This document shows, one piece after another, positions 41,840 through 51,263 of a stretch of DNA of 64,000 nt; position 1 is the first letter of the stretch, and each line of letters starts with the position of its first letter. Source of the stretch: Novosphingobium profundi (GTDB taxonomy: Bacteria; Pseudomonadota; Alphaproteobacteria; Sphingomonadales; Sphingomonadaceae); assembly GCF_020524485.1 (NCBI RefSeq), contig NZ_JAIVLF010000001.1, positions 62,001 through 126,000 of the forward strand, read 5' to 3'. The translations under genes and the position numbers were made by a program. Under the pieces are notes generated by a model, which worked only from the letters and a program-made list of their open reading frames with translations, was not told the DNA's origin and searched no databases.

Positions 41840-42849
41840 CAGGCGTCCTCGAAGGCGATCATCACCTTCCCTGATTGCGGGCTGGCGGCGATCTTGAGGC
41901 CCTCGAGCACGTGCGCGAAGGGCAGCGTGTGGCTGATCATCGGCGCGATGGCATCCTGGAGGCGGGGCAGCGCAGCCACCACTTCGGGCATTTCGGTGGG
42001 ATAGCCGACCGCCGTGGTGATGGTCATTTCGGTGGTCAGCATGGGGCCCGCTGGAAGCTCGATGGGCTTGAGGTACGCGGCGGTGATGACGTGGCGCGCA
42101 TGGCTCTTGGCGAGCGCGACGACGTCCGAAAGGATGGTGGGGCCGCCCGCCGCGTCGATGAAGGCGTCGGTGCCCGCCTTCTCCTTTCCGAACACGCTCT
42201 CGGTCCCGTGGATTTCCTTGATGCGCGCCTGCACGTCCTCGCGCGCGGGGTTGATGGTGTGGGCGCCCAGCGCCTTTGCGCGTTCGAGCCGGTCGTCGGA
42301 GAGGTCGAGCGCGATCACGTCGCGGCAGCCCCGATCGATGGCCCAGAGCACCATGCCAAGACCGATGGGGCCGCAGCCGAAGATCGCGATCCTCTCGCCC
42401 GCCTTCGCCTGTGCCCGGTTGACGCCGTGGAGGGCAACGGCAAGTGGCTCGCACATCGCCGCGACTTCGTAGGAGACGCCTTCGGGGATCGGCAGGATGT
42501 TCACGCCCGCGACCCCGTCGCGCACCAGCAGTTCCTCGGTGAAAGCGCCTTCGGGCCCGCCGCTGCCGATGTAGCTGGGCGTCATCATCGGGTTGACGAT
42601 GACGCGTTGGCCGGGCTCCACGCCCGCGACATCGTCGCCCACTTCGATCACCTCGCCCGCGCCCTCGTGGCCGAGCGCAGTGAGCGTGCCGGGAGCGGGG
42701 ATGCCGCCGTGCTTGATGTAGGAGAGGTCGCTGCCGCAGATGCCGACCGCCTTCATGCGGATAACGACGTCCGAGGCCCCGGCACTGGGGCGCTGGTACT
42801 CGTCGAGGCGGACATCGTCGACGTTATGGATTCGCAGGAGTTTTCCCAT
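41839..42849 (-). CDS. Zinc-dependent alcohol dehydrogenase (MDR, threonine/sorbitol dehydrogenase-like)
   Basis: Medium-chain dehydrogenase, 336 aa. Catalytic zinc residues are Cys38 (AVGICGSD) and His61-Glu62 (LGHEGAG); CEPLAVALHGVNRA is typical of the sorbitol/threonine dehydrogenase group. The NAD(P) site is IAIFGCGPIGLGMV. The structural-zinc lobe with four cysteines is absent: that region reads VNPMMTPSYIGSGGPEGAF. The ATG at 42849 has AGGAGAG about 5 nt upstream, better than a GTG at 42864 that overlaps the previous stop. Middle gene of the leftward operon. It would oxidise a secondary alcohol or reduce a ketone in the pathway. Confidence 0.92.
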   Translation of the reverse strand: MGKLLRIHNVDDVRLDEYQRPSAGASDVVIRMKAVGICGSDLSYIKHGGIPAPGTLTALGHEGAGEVIEVGDDVAGVEPGQRVIVNPMMTPSYIGSGGPEGAFTEELLVRDGVAGVNILPIPEGVSYEVAAMCEPLAVALHGVNRAQAKAGERIAIFGCGPIGLGMVLWAIDRGCRDVIALDLSDDRLERAKALGAHTINPAREDVQARIKEIHGTESVFGKEKAGTDAFIDAAGGPTILSDVVALAKSHARHVITAAYLKPIELPAGPMLTTEMTITTAVGYPTEMPEVVAALPRLQDAIAPMISHTLPFAHVLEGLKIAASPQSGKVMIAFEDA

Positions 42850-42860
42850 GGTCTCTCTCC

Positions 42861-43649
42861 TCACATCGGCCGTACGAGGTAGGCGCCGTCGATGACGATG
42901 GTGTCGCCGCTGTGCCAGCGCGAGGCATCGGAGGCGAGGTAGGCGCCGATGCCCTCAAAGTCGGCCGGGTAGCCCTCACGCGGGATGGGCGTGCGCTCGG
43001 CGAACATCTTGGTCACCATCTTGGCTTGCGGGTTGTCCATCATGCCGGTGACGACGTAGCCGGGCGCAATCGCGTTGGCGCGAATGCCGTACTTGCCGAA
43101 TTCCACGGCCATGCCGCGGATCATGGCGCCCAGCGCCGCCTTCGAGCCTGCGTAGCTCTGCTTTCCGGCCAGCCCCATGAACATAGAAAGGCTGCCGCAG
43201 GCCACCAGGCTGCCGCCCGGCTCGCCGTTCTCGGCCCGGCGCACCATCGCGCGCGCGCCCTCGCGCAGGGTGAAGAAGGCCCCGTCGAGGTTGAGGTTCA
43301 TGATCGCGCGGTATTCCTCGGTGCTCATGTCGAGCAGGCTGCGCGAGGCAGCCGACATGCCCGAATTGGCAAAGACGCAGTCGACCCGGCCCATGTGCTC
43401 CAGGAGTTCGCCGTAGCCCGCGATGATCGCGGCCTCGTCGGTCACGTCGACCTGCTGGCACGAGACGCGCCCGGCGCCCAGATCCAGAAGTTCGCGTTGC
43501 GCGGCTTCGTTGCGCTCGCGATTGCGCCCCCACAGCACGAGATCGCCGCCCATTTGCGCCACGCCCCGCGCAAAGCCGAGGCCAATGCCGCTGTTGCCGC
43601 CGGTCACCAGCGTTACCTTGCCCTTGCAGTCAAACAGGCCGGAACCCAT
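42861..43649 (-). CDS. Short-chain dehydrogenase/reductase, 1 of 4
   Basis: Classical SDR, 262 aa. Cofactor motif TLVTGGNSGIGLGFARG; catalytic Ser region ACGSLSMFMGLAGK and YAGSK with Tyr and Lys; the usual NAG reads ANSG. The C-terminal IAPGYVVTGMM and DTIVIDGAYLV are typical. GAGGGAG precedes the ATG. It is the first gene of the leftward SDR/MDR/MBL operon and divergent from the sulfotransferase gene across 179 bp. Two different alcohol dehydrogenases in one operon suggest successive or stereospecific oxidations. Substrate unknown. Confidence 0.94.
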   Translation of the reverse strand: MGSGLFDCKGKVTLVTGGNSGIGLGFARGVAQMGGDLVLWGRNRERNEAAQRELLDLGAGRVSCQQVDVTDEAAIIAGYGELLEHMGRVDCVFANSGMSAASRSLLDMSTEEYRAIMNLNLDGAFFTLREGARAMVRRAENGEPGGSLVACGSLSMFMGLAGKQSYAGSKAALGAMIRGMAVEFGKYGIRANAIAPGYVVTGMMDNPQAKMVTKMFAERTPIPREGYPADFEGIGAYLASDASRWHSGDTIVIDGAYLVRPM

Positions 43650-43779
43650 CCACGCTCTCCCTCGTGTTGCCGCCGTGCTCCGGCGCGTTGGGCGCAGATC
43701 ATCACGCGGCGAAGGGGCGGTCCAGCGACGCAGGGTGACAATCGTGCAAGCGATATGGCCCGCGCCGTCCTTGTCCGCG

Positions 43780-43793
43780 CCCTGCCTGCAGGG
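43780..43793. promoter_or_regulatory. Candidate operator between SDR and sulfotransferase operons
   Basis: Perfect inverted repeat CCCTGC-CT-GCAGGG in the divergent region, 35 bp upstream of the sulfotransferase ATG. The TetR-family gene at 44974, translationally coupled to the sulfotransferase, is the natural candidate regulator. The repeat could alternatively be a leader hairpin. Confidence 0.4.
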
Positions 43794-43828
43794 TCAATCC
43801 TGCGGCAAACACGAGGGAGAGGGATTCC

Positions 43829-44977
43829 ATGTCAGGGCTCAACGTCGACCAGCTGATCGAGACGGCCTGCTTTCGCACCGGGCGCGAGGACTTCGGCAGC
43901 GACAGCTTTCGCGAAGGACTGGAGATCCTGGTCGCCGACATCAACGCCGATGACCGGCCAGCGCCCCTGGTCGAGCGTTTCCGGGGCGATCTTGTCCAGA
44001 ATCTGGCGCTGCGTCTCAAGACGATCGACTACCACAAGGCTCATCCCGAAATCCGGGAGCGGGCCATCGAGAAGCCGGTCTTCGTCTTCGGCATACCGCG
44101 CACGGGCACCACGCTCCTCTCCAATCTCCTCAACGCCGATCCGGCGCGCCGCTCGGCGCTGACCTGGGAGATCGAGGACCCGTTCCCGCCGGTGGCCGAA
44201 GGGGCGCTCACCCGCGACATGCGCGCGGTGAAGAAGCTCGAGCAGGAGAAGATGCTGCTGGAAGCCATGCCCGAGATGGGCAAGTACTACCGCAACTCGG
44301 CGACCTACCCTAACGAGTGCATCTTCTTCATGGCGCACGATTTCAAGGCCCTCAGCCTGGAATCGCGCGGCAAGCTGCCCAATTACCGGGACTGGTATTT
44401 CCAGTGCGACATGACCAGCGCCTACACCTACCACAAGCAGTTCCTGCAGGCCCTCCAGCACCACCAGGGCGGGATCTGGAACCTCAAGATGCCCAGCCAC
44501 GCGCTCTGGCTCGACACCTTGAAGACGGTCTATCCCGACGCACGGCTGGTCTGGACGCACCGTGATCCGCTGACCGCGATGGGCAGTTTCTGCTCGATCA
44601 TCAGCCTGGCGCACAAGGGCTATGCCGGGCGGGTCGACAGCGAATGGATCGCGCAGAACTGCACCTTCCAGGCGGTGGAACATGCAAGGCGTATCATGGA
44701 CTACCGCGAACGCCACGGCGAGGAGAGCATTGTCGATGTGCACTACGCCGCGCTGAAGGACGATCCGCTGGGCCAGATGAAGACGCTCTACGCTGCCTTG
44801 GGCGATGAATGGACCCCTGAGGCGGAAGACGGCATGACCCGCTGGCTGGCCGCAAACCCGCAGGACAAGTTTGGCCGCCACGAATACAAGCTGGCGCAGT
44901 TTGGCCTCGACGAAGCCAGCCTCAGGCCAGAATTCGGTCGCTATCTGGCGCGCTATGACGTAGCGCGCGAGGGATGA
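43829..44977 (+). CDS. Sulfotransferase family protein (PAPS-dependent)
   Basis: A 382-aa cytoplasmic protein of the Sulfotransfer_3-type family. The 5'-phosphosulfate loop is FGIPRTGTTLLSNLL (GIPRTGTT at residues 88-95) and the 3'-phosphate region is ARLVWTHRDPLTAMGSFCS. These enzymes move sulfate from PAPS to hydroxyl groups of small molecules. Sphingomonad catabolic clusters often carry such genes, and other acceptors or non-sulfo roles cannot be excluded. GAGGGAGAGGG supports the start. It is coupled to a TetR regulator (ATGA overlap) and lies about 4 kb before a secreted arylsulfatase, an unusual pairing of sulfation and desulfation functions. Confidence 0.9.
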   Translation: MSGLNVDQLIETACFRTGREDFGSDSFREGLEILVADINADDRPAPLVERFRGDLVQNLALRLKTIDYHKAHPEIRERAIEKPVFVFGIPRTGTTLLSNLLNADPARRSALTWEIEDPFPPVAEGALTRDMRAVKKLEQEKMLLEAMPEMGKYYRNSATYPNECIFFMAHDFKALSLESRGKLPNYRDWYFQCDMTSAYTYHKQFLQALQHHQGGIWNLKMPSHALWLDTLKTVYPDARLVWTHRDPLTAMGSFCSIISLAHKGYAGRVDSEWIAQNCTFQAVEHARRIMDYRERHGEESIVDVHYAALKDDPLGQMKTLYAALGDEWTPEAEDGMTRWLAANPQDKFGRHEYKLAQFGLDEASLRPEFGRYLARYDVAREG

Positions 44978-45684
44978 GCGAGCCTGTCCCCCCGCCGGCC
45001 CCCGCGCGCACCAAGCGCGTGCGCAACCCTGCCGAGACGCGGCGCACGATCCTCGAGGCCGCGACCCGGCTGATTGCCCAGCAGGGCGGCGATGCGGTCA
45101 GCGTGTCGGCGGTGGCGCATCTGGCCAAGGTCAACCGCGGGACCGCCTACCAGCACTTCCAGTCGCGCGACGAACTGGTGGCCGCAGCCATGGAATGGGT
45201 GTCGGACCGGCTGATGCGCGCGGTCTTCGGCGCGCCCGAGGAGGTGGTCGAACGCCAGGTCGAAGATGTCGACATTCCCGACACGATGTACCGCCTCGTG
45301 CGCTTTGCGACCGAGAACGCGGACATCTGCCGCAGCTGGCTGCTCCAGATCCTGGCCTCGCCCAACCCGACTGCCGACCCCTTCTGGCGCGAATTCCAGG
45401 GCTCGCTCGAACGCTTCACGCAGACCGAACTGGCGCAGGAGCATGTCGACGCCGAGGCGATGTCGGTGCTGGTCCTTTCGGGCATTTTCCTGTGGCCGGT
45501 CTGGGTGCGCGCGCACGCCGCCGACGAGGGCGACCGCGCCAAGCTCGCCTTGCGCATGAGCCGGGAAATCCTGCGCCTCTCGATGTTCGGCTCGATGAAG
45601 CCCGAGATGTTTCCCGAGGTCGTCGCGCGCCTGCGCACCCCGATCAGCCCCGACGACGAGATCGATATAGCGGGCGGGCGATGA
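44974..45684 (+). CDS. TetR-family regulator, 1 of 2
   Basis: A 236-aa regulator. The N-terminal TetR helix-turn-helix is RRTILEAATRLIAQQGGDAV then VAHLAKVNRGTAYQHFQSRD (residues about 20-70). The long ligand-binding domain has no recognised subtype. Its start overlaps the sulfotransferase stop by 4 bp, so the regulator is made with the enzyme and probably controls this operon or the divergent SDR/MDR/MBL operon. The palindrome at 43780-43793 is a possible site. A 116-bp gap follows, including a GGCCC-GGGC-GGGCC-like GC-rich hairpin before the next gene. Confidence 0.93.
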   Translation: MSEPVPPPAPARTKRVRNPAETRRTILEAATRLIAQQGGDAVSVSAVAHLAKVNRGTAYQHFQSRDELVAAAMEWVSDRLMRAVFGAPEEVVERQVEDVDIPDTMYRLVRFATENADICRSWLLQILASPNPTADPFWREFQGSLERFTQTELAQEHVDAEAMSVLVLSGIFLWPVWVRAHAADEGDRAKLALRMSREILRLSMFGSMKPEMFPEVVARLRTPISPDDEIDIAGGR

Positions 45685-45800
45685 ATCGCCTGCACGCGGG
45701 TTTCGCTGCTGAAATTGCCGCGCGCCTTTGCAAGAGTGCTTCCCACACATAGCGGCCCGGGCGGGCCGGTTCACGCACAGCGGATTGAGGAAGAGCGTCC

Positions 45801-46784
45801 ATGTTCAAGGCCATCCAGATCGAGAAGACCGACGAGGGACAGAAGGTCTCGCTGACCCAGCTGGAGGAAAGCGCGCTGCCCGATGGCGATGTCACCATCG
45901 ACGTTGCCTATTCGACTCTCAACTTCAAGGACGGCCTCGCGATCACCGGCTCGAGCCCGGTGGTGCGCATCTGGCCGATCGTGCCGGGGATCGATCTGGC
46001 CGGAACCGTGCGCGAAAGTTCGCACCCCGACTATGCGGCAGGCGACAAGGTCGTCCTCAACGGCTGGGGTGTGGGCGAAACGCATTGGGGCGGCCTTTCC
46101 CAGGTGGCCAAGCTCAAGGGCGACTGGCTGGTGCCACTGCCCGAGGCCTTCAGCGAGAAGCAGGCCATGGCCATCGGCACGGCGGGCTATACCGCAGCGC
46201 TGTGCGTCGAGGCGCTTGTCGAGGCGGGCGTCACCCCTGAGCAGGGTCCGGTGCTCGTCACCGGCGCGACCGGCGGGGTGGGGTCGGTTGCCATCGCTCT
46301 CCTCAAGGCCGCGGGCTTCACCGTCCACGCGCTCACCGGCAAGATGGCCGAGGCCGACTACCTCAAGGGCCTGGGCGCCGACGAGGTGATTGAGCGCGCG
46401 ACGATGAGCGAGAAGGGCAAGCCGCTCCAGAAGGAGCTGTGGGCGGGCGTCGTCGATACGGCGGGCAGCTTCACGCTCGCCAACGCCTGCGCGCAGACCA
46501 AGTACGGCGGCGCGGTCGCGGCTTGCGGTCTGGCGCAAGGGTTCGATCTGCCCGCAACCGTCATGCCCTTCATCCTGCGCGGTGTGCGCCTGCTCGGCGT
46601 GGACAGCGTGATGGCGCCCAAGGCCAAGCGCCTCAAGGCCTGGCAGCGGCTCGCGCACGATCTCGACCCGGCCAAGCTGGAGGCCATCGGGCAGGAGATC
46701 GGCCTTGACGAGGCCATCGATGCGGCGGCGCGGTTCATGTCGGGCGAGGTGAAGGGCCGCTACATCGTCGACGTCAACGCCTGA
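45801..46784 (+). CDS. acuI: NADPH-dependent quinone/acrylyl-CoA reductase-like oxidoreductase (AcuI/YhdH family)
   Basis: Zinc-free MDR enzyme, 327 aa, the usual length for AcuI/YhdH. Motifs are SSLNFKD-like YSTLNFKDGLAITG, WPIVPGIDLAGTV, IGTAGYTAALCVEAL, the NADPH site VLVTGATGGVGSVAIALLKA and GVDSVMAPKAKR. AcuI reduces acrylyl-CoA to propionyl-CoA, so it could detoxify or use a reactive enoyl-CoA released by the pathway. The match to the family is strong; the substrate in this operon is inference. Next to it, 13 bp downstream, is an acyl-CoA ligase. Confidence 0.9.
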   Translation: MFKAIQIEKTDEGQKVSLTQLEESALPDGDVTIDVAYSTLNFKDGLAITGSSPVVRIWPIVPGIDLAGTVRESSHPDYAAGDKVVLNGWGVGETHWGGLSQVAKLKGDWLVPLPEAFSEKQAMAIGTAGYTAALCVEALVEAGVTPEQGPVLVTGATGGVGSVAIALLKAAGFTVHALTGKMAEADYLKGLGADEVIERATMSEKGKPLQKELWAGVVDTAGSFTLANACAQTKYGGAVAACGLAQGFDLPATVMPFILRGVRLLGVDSVMAPKAKRLKAWQRLAHDLDPAKLEAIGQEIGLDEAIDAAARFMSGEVKGRYIVDVNA

Positions 46785-46797
46785 GCGGGGGCGCGCC

Positions 46798-48486
46798 ATG
46801 GCAACGCCGCTCTCTGTCATCCACGGCCCCCCTCTCGCCGAGGAGGAGGGGCTGGGCGCCCTGACCCTGCCGGGCTGGCTCCGCGAAGTCTGCGAGGCGG
46901 GCGGGACGAACGAGGCGCTGGTCTTCCATGAAGGCGGCGTGCGCGTCGCCTGGACTTACGCCGATCTTTTGGAACAGGCACACAAGGTAGCGCGCGCGCT
47001 GCTCGCCTGTGGGACCGGCAAGGGCACGCGGGTCGGTGTCCTGATGACCAACCGGCCCGAGTTTCTCGCGGCCGTCTGGGGCACCGCGCTGGCCGGCGGT
47101 GTTGCAACCACGCTCAACACCTTCTCGACGCAGGCTGAACTGGCGCATCTCCTCAAGGTCTCGGGCGTCTCGGTGCTGCTGATGGAGCGACAGGTCCTGA
47201 AGAAGGACTTTGCCGCGATGCTGGGGGGAATCGAACCGGCCGTGGCCGAGGCGCGCGGCGCGGCGATCCATGCGCCAGGCCTGCCCTTCCTGCGCCATGT
47301 CGCGGCGGTGGGCGCTGCGCCCGACCGACCCGACGGTATCGAGGATTGGGAGACCTTCCTTGCGCGTGGAGAGGCCATTTCCCCCGCGCTGGTCGAGGCA
47401 AGCGCGGTCACGGTCACACCGGCCGATCCGGGCGTCCTGTTCTTTTCCTCGGGCTCGACCGCGATGCCCAAGGGCATTCTCTCCTCGCACCGTGCGGTTG
47501 CGCTGCAGCTGTGGCGCTGGCGACGCTTCTACCAGACGAAGGCCGACGCGCGCACCTGGTCGGCCAACGGCTTCTTCTTCTCGGGCAATTTCGGGATGGC
47601 CATTGGCGGCACGCTGTCGGCGGGCGGCGCGCTGGTCCTGCAAGCGACCTTCCAGGCTGAAGAGGCGCTCGATCTGATGGCGCGCGAAGGCGCGAGCATG
47701 GCGATTGCCTGGCCTCACCAGTGGGCGCAGCTTGCCGCCGCGCCCAATTTCGCCGAGGTCGATCTTTCGGCGATGAAATACGTCTCGGCCCGCCACGCCT
47801 TTGGCCAGCATCCCACGATCACGGCCAACTGGGACGAGCCGATGGCGGCCTATGGCAATACCGAGACCTTCACGATCAGCGCGATCTACCCTTCGGGCAC
47901 GCCCGAGGCCGAAAAGGCGGGTTCAAGCGGCGTCCCCCAGCCGGGCATGACCTTCAAGATCGTCGATCCGCTGAGCGGCAAGACCGTGCCCGTGGGCGAA
48001 CGCGGCGAGATCGCGGTCAAGGGGCCGACGCTGATGATGGGGTATCTGGGCATCCCGCTTGACGAGACGCTCGATGATGAAGGCTTTTTCTGCACCGGCG
48101 ATGGCGGGCGTGTCGATGCGGCCGGGCGGCTGTTCTGGGAAGGGCGGCTCAACGACATCATCAAGACCGGCGGGGCCAATGTCTCGCCGCTGGAGATCGA
48201 CGCGGTGATCCGCCAGTGCCCCGGCGTCCGGCTCAACCAGACAGTGGGCGTGCCGCATGATCTGCTGGGTGAGATTGTCGTCACCGCCGTCGTCCCGCAG
48301 GACGGCGCGGCGCTGGACGAGGACGACGTGCGCGCCTTCGCGAAGCGTACGCTCGCCAGCTACAAGGTGCCGCGCCGCGTGCTGTTCTTTGCCGAAGAGG
48401 ATCTCAAGACCACGGGCTCTGCCAAGATCAAGACGGCGGACCTGCGCGAAATGGCCGCGCGGCGGCTGGAGGGAGAGCTGGCATGA
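46798..48486 (+). CDS. AMP-dependent acyl-CoA synthetase/ligase, 3 of 3
   Basis: ANL-superfamily ligase, 562 aa, size of fatty-acyl-CoA ligases. P-loop LFFSSGSTAMPKGILSSH retains the PKG; further motifs are AAYGNTETF, GFFCTGDGGRVDAAGRLFWE and GRLNDIIKTGGANVSPLEID, with the C-terminal TTGSAKIKTADLR containing the catalytic Lys. It is coupled to the NTF2-like gene by a 4-bp overlap. It likely activates a side-chain or ring-derived acid for beta-oxidation. Three ligases in the window imply at least three separate CoA activation steps. Confidence 0.93.
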   Translation: MATPLSVIHGPPLAEEEGLGALTLPGWLREVCEAGGTNEALVFHEGGVRVAWTYADLLEQAHKVARALLACGTGKGTRVGVLMTNRPEFLAAVWGTALAGGVATTLNTFSTQAELAHLLKVSGVSVLLMERQVLKKDFAAMLGGIEPAVAEARGAAIHAPGLPFLRHVAAVGAAPDRPDGIEDWETFLARGEAISPALVEASAVTVTPADPGVLFFSSGSTAMPKGILSSHRAVALQLWRWRRFYQTKADARTWSANGFFFSGNFGMAIGGTLSAGGALVLQATFQAEEALDLMAREGASMAIAWPHQWAQLAAAPNFAEVDLSAMKYVSARHAFGQHPTITANWDEPMAAYGNTETFTISAIYPSGTPEAEKAGSSGVPQPGMTFKIVDPLSGKTVPVGERGEIAVKGPTLMMGYLGIPLDETLDDEGFFCTGDGGRVDAAGRLFWEGRLNDIIKTGGANVSPLEIDAVIRQCPGVRLNQTVGVPHDLLGEIVVTAVVPQDGAALDEDDVRAFAKRTLASYKVPRRVLFFAEEDLKTTGSAKIKTADLREMAARRLEGELA

Positions 48487-48884
48487 CCGACTTCGAGGAG
48501 ATCCAGAATCTCAAGGCCCGCTACTGCCAGGCCGCCGATTCCTCGACGCAGGATCGCGAGGCCGCCATCGCGCGGCTGATGGCGCTGTTTACCCCGGACG
48601 TCACCGCCGACTACGGCTTTGGCGAAATGGACGAGGCGCTTGGCATCTGCACGCTGCTCACCGACAAGATCGGCGGAGGCAGCGAATGGATGGTCCACAA
48701 CCTGCATTCGCCATGCATCGCGGTAGAGGGCGACACGGCCAGCGCGGACTGGACCGTGAACGTGCGGATGAAACGGCGGGGCAGCGGCCAGGTCGACTTC
48801 GTCTTTGGCCGTTACCACGATGAATTCCGGCGCACAGATGGCGTCTGGAGAATACGCCGGGTTGTGTTCGACCGCACCGAATAA
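48483..48884 (+). CDS. NTF2-like/SnoaL-like small protein, 2 of 2
   Basis: A 133-aa protein of the NTF2-like superfamily: EEIQNLKARYCQAADSSTQD, then LFTPDVTADYGFGEMDEALG, and DFVFGRYHDEFRRTDGVWRI. Residue pattern and size match the SnoaL_4 group of isomerases/dehydratases and oxygenase partners. It overlaps the ligase stop by 4 bp and precedes the arylsulfatase by 27 bp. It differs clearly from the NTF2-like protein at 27717, so the two are probably not recent duplicates. Confidence 0.88.
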   Translation: MTDFEEIQNLKARYCQAADSSTQDREAAIARLMALFTPDVTADYGFGEMDEALGICTLLTDKIGGGSEWMVHNLHSPCIAVEGDTASADWTVNVRMKRRGSGQVDFVFGRYHDEFRRTDGVWRIRRVVFDRTE

Positions 48885-48911
48885 GAGGCGAACGAAGGGG
48901 AGAGGGATACG

Positions 48912-51263
48912 ATGTACGGGAAGAGGATCGCGCGTGTGGGCGCGGCGGCGCTGGCTCTGGCCGCAAGCGCGCAGGTTTGCGCGCAGACGGGCTCGGCGCC
49001 TTCGCGCAGCGTGTTGCCGATCCCGGCGCCGGCCTTCGATGGCTCCATTGCGCAGGACGTGAGCGACGCGCGGCCTGCATCGCCCTTTCGGGTGACGGCC
49101 CCCGCGAATGCGCCCAATGTCTTCCTGTTCATGAGCGACGATGTCGGGCTTGCCATGGCAAGCACCTTCGGCGGGCCGGTGCCCACGCCCAACCTTGATC
49201 GCATCGCGCAGGCCGGTGTGCGCTTCAACCAGTTCCATACGACCGGCATCTGTTCGCCCAGCCGTGCCGCGCTCCTGACCGGGCGCAACCACCACAACGT
49301 GGGGTTTGGCCATCTGGCCGACCTGCCCGCAGGATATCCGGGCTATACCGCGCAGATCCCGCGCGAGACCGCGCCGCTCGCCGAGATCCTGAAACTGAAC
49401 GGCTACAACACCGCGATGTTCGGCAAGACCCACAATGTGCGCCACGCCGATGCAAGCGTAGCCGGGCCTTTCGACCAGTGGCCGACGGGGCAGGGCTTTG
49501 AATACTTCTGGGGCATCGTCGGGGGCGACAGCGACCAGTACCAGCCCGCCATCTACCGCGGTACCACGCGCCTGCCCGATGTGGCCGAGGACGCACCGAT
49601 GATGGAGGCGCGCATGGCGAGCGAGGCCATCGACTGGGTGCACAACCAGCAGGCGGCCGCGCCTGACAAACCCTTCTTCCTCTATTACGCGCCGGGCTCC
49701 ACCCATGCCCCGCACCAGGCCCCGGCGGACTGGATCGCGCGTTTCTCGGGTCGTTTCGATGGCGGCTGGGACGCCATGCGCGACGAGAGCTTTGCGCGCA
49801 TGAAGGCGCAAGGCGTCATTCCCGAAAGTGCTCAGCTGACCGCGCGTCCCGCGGAAATCGTGGCCTGGGACAGTCTGTCGCCCGCACGCCAGCGCTTTGC
49901 TGCGCGCAGCATGGAAGTGGCCGCCGCGATGCTGGCCTATCAGGACGCGCAGCTGGGCCGCGTGCTCGACGAACTGGAGCGTAGCGGCGAGGGACGTAAC
50001 CTTCTCACCATCCTCGTCATTGGCGACAATGGCGCCAGCGCGGAAAGCGGCAACGAAGGAACGCTCAACGAACTGGGCAAGATCAACGGGCTGACCGAGG
50101 ATGAAGCCTGGCTGACGGCGAACCTCGATCGCATGGGTGGTCCGATGACCTATCAGGCCTACCCTGCGGGCTGGGCCTGGGCGATGAATACGCCGCTGCG
50201 CTGGACCAAGCAGTACGCCTCGATGCTGGGGGGCATTCGCAACGGCCTGATCCTGCGCTGGAACGAGCGCGCCGCGGCGCCCGGTTCGGTCTGCGCGCGC
50301 TTCGGGCATCTTGTCGATATCGCGCCCACGATCCTGGAGGCCGCCCAATTGCCCGTGCCCGCGCGCGTGAACGGGGTGGCGCAGCGCCCCATGGACGGGA
50401 GAAGCCTGCTCTCCACGCTTGATGCCTGCACGCCGGACCATACCCGCACCCAGTATTTCGAAATGGGGGGCAAGATCGGGCTGTGGCACGATGGCTGGTT
50501 CCTTGCCCAGGACGATGGCCGCACACCCTGGATGCTGGCGCCGCCCGCCGATGCTCCGCGCGACTGGCAACTCTACAACTTGCGCGAGGACTATTCGCAG
50601 AGCCGCGATGTCGCCGCGGCGAACCCGGCAAAGGTAGCCGAGATGGTCGCCTTGTGGGAGCGCGAGGCCGAGGCGAACCATGTCTATCCGCTCGACCACC
50701 GCTTCGGCTTCCTGCGCGCGGCGGGGCACCGTCCGTCGGGGCGTAACCAGTTCGATTACTGGGCCAAGGGCGTCAGTGTTCCGGCCCAGAGCGGGCCGAT
50801 GTTCGCCGGGCGCTCGTTTACCCTCAGCGCCGAGATCGCCCCGGCATCGGACGATGCCTCGGGCGTTGTCGTGGCCTATGGCAGCCGCTTTGCGGGCTGG
50901 AGCCTCTATCTCGACAAGGGCCGCCCGGTGTTCACCTACGCCGCGTCGACCCACCCGGACGATACGGTGACGATCCGCGCCAAGGGCCGCGTGGATCCGG
51001 GCAAGCCACTGGTCCTGCGCCTTGAGACGCCGGGCCCGCGCCAGGGCGCGACCATATCCCTGCGGTCGGGCGAGGACACGCTGGCCAGCGGTTCGGTGCG
51101 TTCGACCTTCCTGATGCCCGCCGGACTGGGTGAGACGCTGGATCTGGGCCGCGACACCGGCGTCGATGTCACCGCCTATCCGGGCGGCAAGGACGCGTTC
51201 GCGGGCGAGATCCCCCACGTTGCGATCACGCTTGATCCTCCGGCCGCGCGAGGGGCGCACTGA
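48912..51263 (+). CDS. Exported type I arylsulfatase
   Basis: Periplasmic sulfatase, 783 aa. It has a cleavable signal peptide (VGAAALALAASAQVCAQ). The metal-binding start is NVFLFMSDDVG (Asp76, Asp77). The sulfatase signature CSPSRAALLTGRN begins at Cys114, which must be turned to formylglycine; no formylglycine-generating enzyme is in the window. GKTHNV, STHAPHQAP and ILVIGDNGASAE are the remaining active-site segments. It is longer than the ~530-aa E. coli/Pseudomonas enzymes because of a C-terminal jelly-roll-like extension from about residue 620, as in large PAS-type sulfatases. It would remove sulfate from an imported ester in the periplasm. The stop overlaps the SDR start by one base. 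Confidence 0.94.
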   Translation: MYGKRIARVGAAALALAASAQVCAQTGSAPSRSVLPIPAPAFDGSIAQDVSDARPASPFRVTAPANAPNVFLFMSDDVGLAMASTFGGPVPTPNLDRIAQAGVRFNQFHTTGICSPSRAALLTGRNHHNVGFGHLADLPAGYPGYTAQIPRETAPLAEILKLNGYNTAMFGKTHNVRHADASVAGPFDQWPTGQGFEYFWGIVGGDSDQYQPAIYRGTTRLPDVAEDAPMMEARMASEAIDWVHNQQAAAPDKPFFLYYAPGSTHAPHQAPADWIARFSGRFDGGWDAMRDESFARMKAQGVIPESAQLTARPAEIVAWDSLSPARQRFAARSMEVAAAMLAYQDAQLGRVLDELERSGEGRNLLTILVIGDNGASAESGNEGTLNELGKINGLTEDEAWLTANLDRMGGPMTYQAYPAGWAWAMNTPLRWTKQYASMLGGIRNGLILRWNERAAAPGSVCARFGHLVDIAPTILEAAQLPVPARVNGVAQRPMDGRSLLSTLDACTPDHTRTQYFEMGGKIGLWHDGWFLAQDDGRTPWMLAPPADAPRDWQLYNLREDYSQSRDVAAANPAKVAEMVALWEREAEANHVYPLDHRFGFLRAAGHRPSGRNQFDYWAKGVSVPAQSGPMFAGRSFTLSAEIAPASDDASGVVVAYGSRFAGWSLYLDKGRPVFTYAASTHPDDTVTIRAKGRVDPGKPLVLRLETPGPRQGATISLRSGEDTLASGSVRSTFLMPAGLGETLDLGRDTGVDVTAYPGGKDAFAGEIPHVAITLDPPAARGAH

